A stretch of DNA of 64,000 bases, taken from NCBI GenBank assembly GCA_963969495.1, contig OZ018326.1:182009653-182073652 (forward strand), read 5' to 3'. Within the stretch, counting starts at the first letter, position 1. The number at the start of each line of letters is the position of its first letter. Shown here in pieces: positions 1 to 10,058 of this stretch. The position numbers were made by a program, and so were the translations under genes. Source of the DNA: Ceratothoa steindachneri (Eukaryota; Arthropoda; Malacostraca; Isopoda; Cymothoidae). Under the pieces are notes generated by a model. It made no database searches. It was not told where the DNA came from and saw only the letters and a list, made by a program, of their open reading frames with translations.

Positions 1-411
1 AGAGAGTGAGAACGAATGTAACAGAGAATGGGGATTGAACCCACTGAATCATATGTATATGTGTTAGAATCCACTGTAACACAAAGGTATAGATTGAAAT
101 CATAAGGACGATAACTAATACTTCAAACAGGCCGAAGATAGATTACAAATTCAAACCGCCTTGAATTAAAGGCAAACCCACTGGCAATCAGAAGAAATGA
201 ATAACTGACTGGCATTCAGAAGAAAGGAGCGAATGCACTGCCATTCCGGGGAAAAGTTGGAAAATGAATGAAATTTCTAATTAGGGGTGTAAACCCAAAA
301 GCATTTCGAAGTAGTGAAAGAAGTCCACTGGCATTCGAAAGTAGGAAGAAAAACTCACTAGCATTCAGTAGGGCTAGAAACAATCTGGAATTGAGGGATA
401 GTGATGGGAAC
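1..411. repeat. Degenerate ~30-bp minisatellite, left half
   Basis: Imperfect tandem units carrying the core CCCACTGGCATTCAGAAG, followed by a purine-rich linker, run from the window edge to the hAT insertion. The same unit continues at 4028-4605, so one array was split by the hAT element. Units are diverged and vary in length by a few bases. No coding signal. Confidence 0.8.
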
Positions 412-1193
412 TAGGGGTCGCAACCGATAAAAAATTACCGGTAGTTTATCGATTAATTAGAATTTAAATACCGCGTATTTACCGATACCTTTTTACTGGT
501 AATTTAATGTAACTTTATGAATATTTAGTTTTACGTTCAATGAACAATTTTATTTCGTATTAACGAAAGAACTTAATTGTGATAAAAACCGTTTTAGTTT
601 AAAAGACGAATTAGGACCATATTTAGTTGTGTTATGCGTGCTATCTATGTGTTGTTCTTTGAGAATACGAGTGCTATGTATGGATTAACGTAGTAAATCC
701 CTTGTAATAAATTTCGTACTCATTATACTATGTGTTGATAATAATAATTATCTTCTAGAACGCTGCAGAAGTTCGTAAGCGTCACGACATTATTTTATTA
801 CATTAATTTACTGGTTGATCCATGGTAGGCTAGCCCTAATAATTATTAATACCGCCACGTATTTTCGATTGTTTATAATGTGTAGGCCCTTGATATTTAC
901 ACCACGTGAACTTTAACTAGGGTTTTTTGTCCTATTTATTTGCATTTCATGATGGGTACATTTTTTAAGCAGTAGGCCTAACCCTTGATGAGATAGCCTA
1001 GGCCTCTTCTACAGCCTTTTAGTCTTTAAAATGAACACTGCACCCCAGCAGAAAATGCCTTGCATTGCAAATAGCGTCTTCGTACAAGAATCTTTTAAAA
1101 AAAACGAAAGTACGAATATGATATTCCTTCCCTTACTTGTTTAAATACTGTCAAAAATATGGTTTTTTTATTTTATGAGGGAATAAAACGTTA

Positions 1194-1832
1194 TTAGCTG
1201 AATTATTCAAAGAGAAATGCACAAATGGTCAATGGTTTTCTCTCATTTTAGATGAATATACATCTATTAAAAATAAAAGATTCATGAACATAAATGTTCA
1301 TGCTGAAAATGAGCATTGGTTTTTAAGAATGCTATTAATCAAAGGATCATTAATTAGTGCTATATGTGAGGAGATGGTCAATGCCAGATTAAGGAATCCA
1401 ATCTCGACATGAATTAACACATCATGGCTTCTACAACCTACGGTGCATTCGTTATGGTTAAATTGGGCCGAGAAATATCACCAGATGACCAACAGTGTTT
1501 GGCGCACGGCATTCACCTTGCTGTAGTGGATGTTCTTTATAATAAAAATGTCATTGATGAAGAAGAAAAAGAAATAGGACAAGAAACTTTCGAATATGAA
1601 TTACATGAAGACTGTGCAGAGGACTATATTCATCCATTTGCTCTTACGGATGATTATTTGGGAGTGATCAAAAACGTTTAGAAAATCCCCGTTAAAGAAT
1701 GACATTGTTCAAGGAATCGTGAAATCAGAACAGGAAAATGAACTTAAATAAATTCTTGATTTCAAAACTTGCTGAAACAGTTTGCTTGATATGTGCAAAA
1801 GGTTTTCTAAAAGGAAATCATGCATCATACAA
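1194..1832 (+). pseudogene. hAT transposase, middle part, broken
   Basis: Three adjacent frames give hAT transposase signatures. About 1194-1416 reads FSLILDEYTSIKNKRFMNIN, ENEHWFLRML and ISAICEEMV. Then 1424-1681 (85 codons) contains VMVKLGREISPDDQQCLAHG and IHLAVVDVLY, a conserved hAT region whose CxxHxxxL-like core lies near the catalytic domain. Then 1683-1832 reads KSPLKNDIVQ and NSLLDMCKRF, matching the usual SPxKND...WNSLLxMLxRF stretch. Frameshifts lie near 1417 and 1682, and an in-frame stop falls near 1750. The segment ends exactly where the solo LTR starts. The family is clear from several ordered motifs; the exact clade is not. The N-terminal BED-finger region is not recognisable upstream. 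Non-functional. Confidence 0.85.
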
Positions 1833-3004
1833 TGTCGTAGAATGCCCCCCCTTTTTGTTCTAACAGTGCTAAGTGTCTAATATATTGATATTATAATAAT
1901 ATCTTAAAGAATAGAGCCGTTGGAAACACGTAAGGATATAGGAAAACGCACAATAATTCCCAAAATAAACTTATATTTTAATTTTAACAAATAAATTACT
2001 CAAAATTTAAACATAAACCACAACAATACTCAGAATATTAGCATACACAAGAATTAATTCAATTAGTTGGACCCTCTAAAATTAGTCAATTTGTCTACAG
2101 ACAGCAATATATAAGATTTTGACTTACGGACTCTACTGGAGTTTGAATCCCTCAGGAATGTTATTGTCTCACGACGCGTGCCGCCTGGCCAGATGTAGGT
2201 GGGCGAGATCACGAGGTCGCTTTTGGCGAGGGTAGCAGCTGGAGGGTCCACACGGTATTCCGGGGGGGAAATGTTCTTCAAGGACGAGAACAATTACGGT
2301 GCTTTATGTGGCACCAAGGTAGTCGGGGTCTCTCTGGAGTGTGGACGTCGAACTTGGTTCTTAAACCAAGTTAACTTGGAGTGCGGTGTGACAACCGAGT
2401 AACGAGCTCGAGGGGGAGCTTTTCTCCTTCGTTACTTAATTCCTCATGGACGAGGACTGAACTCGGCGAGGGTCTTCTTCAAGGGCCAGGATCGATGAGG
2501 GAGGGTTTCTCTGACAAAAATAAGTTACTTAAAGTTTGGTTCGATAACCAGGAACTAGCTCGAGGATGAGCTTCTTCTCAGTTCCAGTCTTCTTCAAAGG
2601 CGAGTATAACGGAGGGGGGTTTCTCTGACGAGAATAAGTTAAACTTGGTTCCTCAACCAAGTTAACTTATGAGTTCGGTCTGGCCACCGAGTAACGGGCT
2701 CGAGGGGGAGCCTTTACCTTCTTCCTCCCTTAATTCCTCAAGGACGAGGAATACCCCTGGTTTTTAAGATGCACTAGGATATAAGGAGTCTTTCTGGCGA
2801 GAGTAAGTTGAACTTAACAAAGTTAACTTAGCGTTTGGTTTGATAACCAGGGACTAGCTCGAGGATGAGCTGCTTCTTAGCCCCTTAAGGTAAGTAGCCC
2901 TGCCTCTCTTGCAGGGTACTTCTTGGTCTGAAGAGCCAAGTAATCTACCTCTCCAGTCTCGGTAGCCCGATCTTAATTCAGGGAATTCGTCAGGGGATTC
3001 TACA
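1833..3004 (+). mobile_element. Solo LTR (copy A) nested in the hAT element
   Basis: Starts TGTCGTAG and ends with CTACA, matching copies at 8337-9653 and 19984-21644. It interrupts hAT transposase coding between the NSLL region and the C-terminal part. It carries four internal units marked by the palindrome AACTTGGTTCTTAAACC or its decayed forms, near 2325, 2508, 2620 and 2786. No gag or pol reading frame is present, so this is most simply a solo LTR. A clean target duplication is not visible (TACAA before, TTATC after), so the borders are less certain than for the other copies. Confidence 0.7.
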
Positions 3005-3245
3005 TTATCTTGTCAGCTTTATCCTAAAAAACAGTATAAGAAAAAAAGAGTGCATAATACTGTTGCCCTTTTGTGATATCTTAATGATCCTGAAGCTAGA
3101 AATTAATTTATATCTGATACTTGTAAGATGCTTTCTTCAGGTTCCTTAAACAAAAATGCTACTTCGGTATATACAAGGCTGTTTCATGATCGTGATCCAG
3201 AACCTCATACCGGTATGGGCAACACCTAGGACAACCACGATCAGA

Positions 3246-3601
3246 GTAACGTAACTGAATACGACGACGACGACGACGACGAAGAGGAGGAAGATTTCCG
3301 GAAAAGTCTCCATCAAGAAATGAATAAATTAGAATCTAAAGCTTCAGAATTCTTAGTTAAGTCCTTAATTTTTAATGTAGAAAGTGAATTATACGAAACA
3401 CAGAAAACGAGAACCACAAATCTAGATCGATTATACGATGCATTGAAGACCATCAAGTCTACGAGTGGCGAAGCCGAACGAGCATTTTCTTTAGCAGGAT
3501 TTTTCATCACAAAGATTCGATCCAGTCTCTCTCCTGCCACTATTAATTCCTCATGTTTCTCGAAATGTTATTTCTTAAATAAGCAGAATAAGCTAAACTA
3601 A
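3246..3601 (+). pseudogene. hAT transposase C-terminal dimerisation domain
   Basis: Continuation of the hAT transposase after the LTR. An in-frame acidic run (six Asp, then Glu) at about 3270-3300 comes from a GAC/GAA-rich tract. The hAT family dimerisation (hATC) signature follows: SEFLVKSLIFNVESELYE, then YDALKTIKSTSGEAERAFSL, AGFFITKIRS and SLSPATINS. The usual core is TS.EAERxFSxAGxxxTKxRxxLxxxxI, and its key residues are kept. The frame is open from the acidic run to the stop at 3601, so this is the least damaged part of the gene. It is not usable alone. The start at 3320 is only an internal Met. Confidence 0.88.
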
Positions 3602-4027
3602 GCATAGCTGCAATATTCCTAATTTCAAGTGATGTTATTTAAATTTTTGTCTTAAGTTTTTGAAATTTTGCTTTTTACATAAAGATAAAATTAACGTCTT
3701 ATGTTTTTGAAAAGTTATACTTCCTATATATTTTTTTAATATGAAAGGAAAACAGAAGTAAATAATGTCTTATGTTTTCGAAATATATTTTTTTAATTGA
3801 GGACAATATTACTATCTTATGCTATACTTTATAAATAAAAAAAACACTTTTATTGTTTATAAAAACTCATAATGGCAAAGGATCTCATCAAAATGTTTTA
3901 TATACATATGATTTTTTAATTTTTAATACAGTTAATTTAATTAGAAATTTATTGGGAATTTACAGGTAATCAAAAAATTTTTCAAGAATTTTTCGATAAA
4001 AATATTATCGGTAATTTGCGACCTCTA

Positions 4028-4605
4028 ATGGGAACCCACTGACACTCAGAAGTAGAGATAAAACACCCTTGGCATACATAAGTAGGAATGGAAACTACCT
4101 GAAAATTCAAAAGAAGTAGTGACTCAGATATCGAGGTGGAAAATTTCTACCATTCTTATGAAGAGATTAAAACTCAATATCTTCACTAGGTAAGGATGAA
4201 ACAAACAGCATTGATAATGAGAGATAGAAAAACACTGGAATTTAGTAGTATGGAAGAAAACCTCCCGGCATTCAGAAGTGAGGATGGAAACGTATTGTTA
4301 ATATTCATATGTAGGGATGGAAATCCAATCCCATTCAGAAGACGCGGTAAAAACCTTATGACATTCAGACGTAAATATGTAAACCCTCTAGTATTTAGAA
4401 GGAGGAGAAAACCGCTACATTCAAAATTAGGCATAGAAACCCACTAATATTGAGATATATGGATAGAAAGCCACTGGCTTTCAGAAATAGGAAAAGAAAC
4501 CTACTGGGACATAAAAGTAGAAATTTTAACAAACAGATCCTCAGAGATATAGATTCCAATTTAGTTTTTATTCAAAAATAGTTAGGATTCAAAACCCATT
4601 GCATT
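4028..4605. repeat. Degenerate ~30-bp minisatellite, right half
   Basis: Resumes immediately after the hAT element with the target duplication and the same core (CCCACTGAC...CAGAAGTAG), then many variants of GGAAACC...ATTCAGAAG to about 4605. Overlapping open frames on both strands here (4186-4447) result from the repeat periodicity and are not genes. Confidence 0.8.
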
Positions 4606-5905
4606 AAGAGCTGTTGTCAACATCTAATATCCCTTGCATTCGTTTTATCCATTTCCTAAGCAAAGCCTGAAAAGTGAATATGAGTTTGAAGAAAGATGAT
4701 AAAGGAAGAGCACGAAGCTAAAGAAGCAAGTTGAATGAGAAAAATGGGGTCTTAGAATGATGCTAACGGTAGAAGATGAGGCTGGAATCCCCTTTTAATG
4801 CAAATGGAAATAAAATGCAATGAAACACCTAGTTTATATTTGTCGTTTAGTTCACGTTGGCAAAAACAAACAATAGTTTGTTTAGTTGGCAGTAAACTTA
4901 GATGTTCGCCTGTAGTTTATTATATTTATTCGTTGTAATCTTATTTTATATATGTAATTTGGATTACTCACTACCTTAAGGAATGGTGGTAATATAGGAC
5001 CAGGCGTTTCATTAGGTGTTTATTAGTGACTTAAATGGGGATAGTGCGAAAAGGAATAATCAAAAGTAATGATGTAAAGTACACATTGTGGGTTAATATT
5101 TTTATTTTGAGCTGTACTGTATCATTATATAGTTATCATTATTGTTATTATTAAGAATAATTACATAAAACTTAGAAGTGAAAAAGGAGGTAAATCTTTG
5201 CCCAAAAGAAAGTTAAGAGGTTTATAAAGAGAGTGTGTAACACGTAACCAGATTAGTCCTATGGTGAAACTACTTGTGGACATGGAGGGCACGCAAAGCT
5301 TCGTAAATAGTCATTGTATAAGTAAAAAATGTTTTTTTCTGGATTATGAAGAATTATGTTAAGAAATTTAGCAGGTTAGTACCTAATTTATTTTTATAAA
5401 TTATCTTAAAAGAATTGGCTCGTTAGTGATAAATTTCGGTGATATTTTGGAGCAGGAACTTTGGTATCAAACACTTAACAAGTTACATATTTTCGAAAAA
5501 TTGTAAAATATTTTACGTAAATTTAAAGAAAAAATGCACTACTTTTTGAGATGTTAAGGGTGCGAGATAGTAGTTTTGATATCCTGCCTATGTGACTACC
5601 ACTTATCTTGATTGCAACCTTATTAGTTAATAAATAATTTAATTTCAAACTAATTTTGAAAAAAATTTAAAATCCTTCCTGTTCTTAGTGTTAACCGTGT
5701 CTAACATAAGTTAACCGAGTTTGATCTATTTTTCCTTATCCATTTACTTAGGAATTTATTTCTACACATTCTTCCTATTATCTATTTAAATATAAAGTCT
5801 TATTTGTGGATCTATAATCGCATTTATTCAATAAACTCAGCAAGATTACTCCATATATTCTTTTACATCAAGTAACAATGAGCCATTTTTCTATTTGTTT
5901 CCTTA
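4606..5905. other. AT-rich, no recognisable feature
   Basis: No open frame with a family signature, no terminal repeats and no clear tandem structure. Probably ordinary intergenic or intronic DNA. Confidence 0.5.
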
Positions 5906-5910
5906 AACAG

Positions 5911-7388
5911 TGTCGTGGGTTAGCCGAGATTATATCTTTATTTATTACTGTGATTAAAAAAAATGAGTCGTACGTTCGTACTTCCAGTGATCGCTACAGA
6001 ATCGGTCTATAAGAGCGCTTTTCTTATCTTCATTCTATTGAATGAATAAAAATGGGAGTTCTCTCTTTCATATACTAAATAATGCCAACGCAACTCGTTC
6101 AAGGATAATTTGAACGCTTCAACCTAAATAGACTTTTACTGTACATTTATCAACTCCAACAAAAATGAATATATACACGTACAAAATACAACGTAAAAAT
6201 GTCTCCTAAGTCCCTTTACCGACATTCGGTTTTAGGTTGTTTTAAGGGAGAACAATTTGCTTTAAAAAGAATTCGTCTTTAAGAAATACAAAATAATCTA
6301 CATTAAAGGCACGGGGACATAACGATATAATTGATTACTCACATAAGGTATTTTATCCGGAGCATCCAAACGAAATACCTCACTCGAATCTGGTCCGGAG
6401 AGGCGTCGTGAGTGTATTTTATTTGCTTCTCAATAGATGACGTTACTTGGAACGAGGAGTAGACGAGTGACGTCACACGGAATTTCGAGTCGGCGTAGGA
6501 GAATCAGAAATCAAATCAAATGACGATTGAGGAGATGATGGGTTTTATCAGACTATGGATGTCTGATTTTCTTTTGATTTATTTTCACTTAAAGAGCTTC
6601 TCTTTTGGGTGAGAAATCTATCTAGTTTGCGGTTGTAAATCTCATGCAGGGTAAGATCACTTGCCAATATTTGGTACTCGAACTGTGTCGAGGGTACTTG
6701 GAGGTAAGATCACTTAACAATATCTGGTAATCGAACTGTGCCGACGATACTTGGAGGTAAGATCCCTTGACGATCTTTGTTAATCAAACTGTGCCGATTA
6801 TACTTGGTTCAATCTGGTATTGTTCAAGAAAATGAAAGTCTTTTTTAACTTGCTGGGGAACTCTATCCCGGCATGTTCTTATCGATCTTGTGACGGAAAC
6901 GGAGAAGTCCTACTTTTCTCCTGCCAAACAGTTTTATACTCGAATTACTCCTGCGGGGTAATGGGAGGCGGAAGGGAATAGCAAGGTGAGACCCGGGGAT
7001 GGTCCGCCTTTTGGGCGTCTGTTATTTCTCTTCCTCGACATTGAGGAAAAAGGGAAAATGGATCTCATATTGATTCGACAGAAGTGGGTATCAATTCCGC
7101 CGTGCTTTGGTGTCGTTGCGCTCTGGGGAGAGCGTAATACGAGATCGACAATTTAAATTTTTGACTTGCTTGTTTATAAATACACCCTCGGAGGGTCAGC
7201 CATTTTGATCAGAGGTCAGGAATAACTGTCTCGTACTTATATGTTACCGTAGACCGGTTGCAGGGGCTCAGAGAAGCTCAGGTGGGCTTTTCTTTCTTTC
7301 ATTATTTCTCCTCGCTATGAGGAAGATCTCGATATATATATGCACACGCAATTTCTTAACTGCCTCGGTTAACTCGTATATCTCTACA
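5911..7388 (+). mobile_element. Solo LTR, second family, exact 5-bp target duplication
   Basis: Begins TGTCGTGGGTTAGCCGAG and ends CTCGTATATCTCTACA, that is TG...CA ends, and is flanked by an exact 5-bp duplication AACAG (5906-5910 and 7389-7393). No protein-coding frame inside. The start TGTCGTGG and end CTACA match the other LTRs in this window, although the body differs, so it is probably a related subfamily. It contains a 53-bp tandem triplet at 6651-6809. The strand is assigned from the similarity of the termini to copies A and B. Confidence 0.82.
6651..6809. repeat. 53-bp tandem repeat, 3 copies, inside the LTR
   Basis: Three adjacent units start at 6651, 6704 and 6757. Each begins GTAAGATC and carries TCGAACTGTG or a close variant and a final ATACTTGG. 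Units differ at several positions. Repeats of this size inside an LTR may hold promoter or enhancer elements, but that is inference. Confidence 0.9.
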
Positions 7389-7393
7389 AACAG

Positions 7394-8154
7394 ATACTGA
7401 TGTTTTTATTTTTGTAATCATTTAATTATCATTTATTTTGATAAAAACCTGAATAAAAAGATTTATACTCATTTTTTTCATTCTTTAATATTTTGTTCTC
7501 TGGAGAATTTATTTATCACCGCACCCTGATGTCGTTAGTTAAAGCTCTTGAATATGTTCCTTACTTTCTATTTTCCCTGTTCTCTATAGTTTCTTTTCCC
7601 TTACTTTATTTTTCTTTTTTCTCTCAAGCCTGTTCTTTGTCTTCACTCAATTTCTTTTTATCCTGAACTTATTTATTCTATTCACTTCCATTCTTCACTT
7701 GAGCTGATTTTTACTTGTTTTTCGCAGCTTATCTGAGTACGAGTAGTGATTCTGAGTTAAGGAAGTTAAGGCACATTAAGGCTGGCGAGACGTTTGATGA
7801 AAGCTAAATTAGACAACTTTGTAGCAACGAACACTTAATAGAGCGACCCGTGTTTACGATAACACCTTTAACTGGATGTCCTCTTCCATTACGAATGGGA
7901 TATGTACCAAACAGTGGAATCAGTACTAAACTTAAAGTAAAATAAATATTGTTTTAAGAAAAAAAGTACAATTGTTATAAGTTTTTGTTGACGGAATTAA
8001 AATCCAGAAAGCTCAGATTAGCGCGTAAGAGGGAGCAATAAATAAAAAAAATGTCACATGGCAAAGATGAAGTGCCCAATTCGGAGAATTTGGAATACTC
8101 TTGAGTTTTATTCCGATCATTCTCAACGAAAACAGAAGAAAAATTTATAGAAAT

Positions 8155-8155
<1 letters not shown>
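7394..8155. other. AT-rich, no recognisable feature
   Basis: Pyrimidine-rich in the first half. The minus-strand frame at 7975-8157 is short and shows no family signature. Nothing else supported. Confidence 0.5.
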
Positions 8156-8227
<72 letters not shown>

Positions 8228-8237
8228 AATTTATATA

Positions 8238-8335
<98 letters not shown>

Positions 8336-8336
8336 T
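8156..8336. repeat. (AT)n microsatellite
   Basis: Almost pure AT dinucleotide repeat of about 180 bp, interrupted around 8224-8256 by short A/T runs. It directly abuts the LTR at 8337. Confidence 0.97.
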
Positions 8337-9649
8337 TGTCGTGGTATAGGAAGGACCGAGTGATGGAAGGAGTTGGTACGTAGGGGTTGTTTACGTACTA
8401 CTCCGTGATTAACGTAATATCTCTCTAAGAGTGCTATATATTATTTTGATTATTATTATCTAGAGGCTTGACTTCTTTAAACCTTAAAGGTTCCCCGTGC
8501 CAACGTAGCGATTCGAGGAGAAAATAAAAAAATGTTGTAACAAACTAAAACTTTAATTAAAACACAAAAAAACAAAATAAACATGAGCCACAGAAATATT
8601 ACGCATTTAAATACACAATAATTCCTTCAATAAGTTTTTAAGTAAGGCTTTTTAACTTGACCTACTTGACATTATAGTGGTGGTTACCCCACCACTCACT
8701 TCAATAAAAAATATACTAACTGTCTCTACTGGAGTTTAAATACCTTGGTCCCTCCGGCGACGGGTTTGAGTCTGTCTGACCTTGAACTCAATGAGCCCAG
8801 ACACCTCAGGAATCCGGTGGGTTCTTTGACGCGTGCCTCGACCAGATGGTTGACGGCGGACGGAATAACTTGATCGTCACAAGGGACTATGGCGAGTGTA
8901 GCAGATGGGGGGGAGGGCACACGGTACTCCGAGGGGAGGGTCTTCTTCAAGGGCGAGGACTATCACGGTGATTTGGGATGCAACAAAATCGGCGGGTTCT
9001 CTGTGACGAGAGTAAGTTGAACTTTGTTCTTAAACCAAGTTAACTTAGAGTTCGCTGTGACAACCGGATAACGGGCTAAAGGAGGAGCTTTTTCTTCTTT
9101 GTTTCGGAATTCCTCAAGGGCAAGGGGTGTACTTAGGAGAGGAGTCTTCTCAAGGGCGAGGACTGTACTCTGGGGGAAGGGATCTTCTTCAAAGACGAGA
9201 ATAGTGGGTGGGTGTTTCTCTGACGAGAATAAGTTGAACTTGAGCAAGTGAACTTAAAGTTTGGTTTGATAACCTGGGACTAGCTTGAAGATGAGCTGTT
9301 TTGTAGTCCTTTCTCTTGGTAGCCCGGCCTCTCTTGCTGGGGACTTCATAGCCTGGTTAACTCACGGATTCTACTGCGTTTTCCCCAAGTTTTTGGTATT
9401 TATACTTCGTCACCCCACTGTGGTAGGGCTAGGAGGGGAGTGGCTTGTAGACGGGCCGCTGGAGAGTTCTTATTCCAACGGAAAAATTGAATACACACTC
9501 ATAGGGGAGATCTTGCAGTTTAAACCATTCTGCTTTCCATAGGGACGAGGGGCTGTGGTTACGAGATTGACCCAAGGTGTCTGTCCCTGACGTTTTGTAG
9601 TCTACGTCCTGTGTCTTAAATGGGAGAGAAGGAAGAGGGTTGATTCCCC

Positions 9650-9653
<4 letters not shown>
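8337..9653 (+). mobile_element. Solo LTR (copy B) inserted in a TA microsatellite
   Basis: Starts TGTCGTGGTATAGG and ends GATTCCCCTACA. It is flanked by TATAT on both sides (8332-8336 and 9654-9658), which fits a 5-bp duplication but cannot be distinguished from the surrounding TA repeat. It is homologous over its length to the minus-strand copy at 19984-21644 and to copy A. Internal units with the AAGTTGAACTT...CCAAGTTAACTT pattern occur near 8997 and 9214, so this copy has two. The open frames at 8726-9734 lie within the LTR, overlap on both strands and show no known domain. Confidence 0.85.

Positions 9654-9690
<37 letters not shown>
9652..9690. repeat. (TA)n microsatellite
   Basis: About 38 bp of pure TA between the LTR end and the palindrome at 9691. 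Probably the continuation of the array at 8156-8336, split by the LTR. Confidence 0.95.
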
Positions 9691-9695
<5 letters not shown>

Positions 9696-9965
9696 CACGA
9701 TGAAGGTAAGGACACATAGGAGGTTGAGGTACATGTAATTTATTTATGGAACTACATTTCGGGCGTATCACCCATCTTCAGGTTCTAAAACATAAATTAA
9801 TCTAATACAGTTAAAGAATATTAAAAATATTAAAATATTCTTTAACTGTATTAGATTAATTTATGTTTTAGAACCTGAAGATGGGTGATGCGCCCGAAAC
9901 GTAGTTCCATAAATAAATCACATGTACCTCAACCTCCTATGTGTCCTTACCTTCATCGTGAAATT
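9691..9965. repeat. 275-bp near-perfect inverted repeat with paired hammerhead-like motifs
   Basis: The left arm starting AATTTCACGATGAAGG pairs base for base with the right arm ending at 9965. The centre is near 9828, arms are ~130 bp, there are no indels, and I count three mismatches. Each arm, read outward, contains CTGAAGA, then a short stem-loop, then GAAAC or GAAAT and GTA (right arm 9875-9903). This matches the hammerhead core CUGANGA...GAAA, with stem I formed by GAAC/GUUC. Such minimal hammerheads with a very short stem III are known in the terminal repeats of Penelope-like elements. Two such repeats in inverted orientation flanked by TA arrays would fit. No Penelope reverse transcriptase is present. 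Confidence 0.75.
9875..9910 (+). ncRNA. Candidate hammerhead ribozyme motif, right arm
   Basis: Core C9875-TGAAGA, stem II GGGTG/CGCCC with loop ATG, then GAAAC at 9896-9900, and GTA at 9901-9903 as the expected cleavage triplet. The 5' bases GAAC (9872-9875) can pair with GTTC (9904-9907) as stem I. Stem III would be AC/GU with no loop, so it would need dimerisation as in known minimal forms. One extra U between the core and stem II departs from the strict consensus. A mirror copy lies on the minus strand at about 9746-9784 with GAAAT. Activity is inferred, not shown. Confidence 0.5.
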
Positions 9966-9996
9966 GAAGATTAGACTGGTCAGCAGCAACTCATAT

Positions 9997-9999
<3 letters not shown>

Positions 10000-10055
<56 letters not shown>

Positions 10056-10058
10056 TAT
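10000..10058. repeat. (AT)n microsatellite
   Basis: About 48 bp of pure AT followed by ACACATATATAT. It lies ~35 bp beyond the palindrome. Confidence 0.95.

Larger units (their letters stand above)
412..4027 (+). mobile_element. hAT DNA transposon, defective, with intact ends
   Basis: The element begins TAGGGGTCGCAA and ends TTGCGACCTCTA, giving short imperfect terminal inverted repeats. It is flanked by an exact 8-bp target duplication ATGGGAAC at 404-411 and 4028-4035. Eight-bp duplications are the hallmark of hAT transposition. Inside are broken plus-strand transposase segments at about 1194-1832 and 3246-3601, separated by a solo LTR at 1833-3004. The element sits inside a ~30-bp minisatellite. 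It cannot be autonomous because its gene is frameshifted and interrupted. Confidence 0.9.

Noticed and set aside
4186..4447. Two ~82-codon frames on opposite strands
   Set aside because: Both are products of the ~30-bp minisatellite periodicity.
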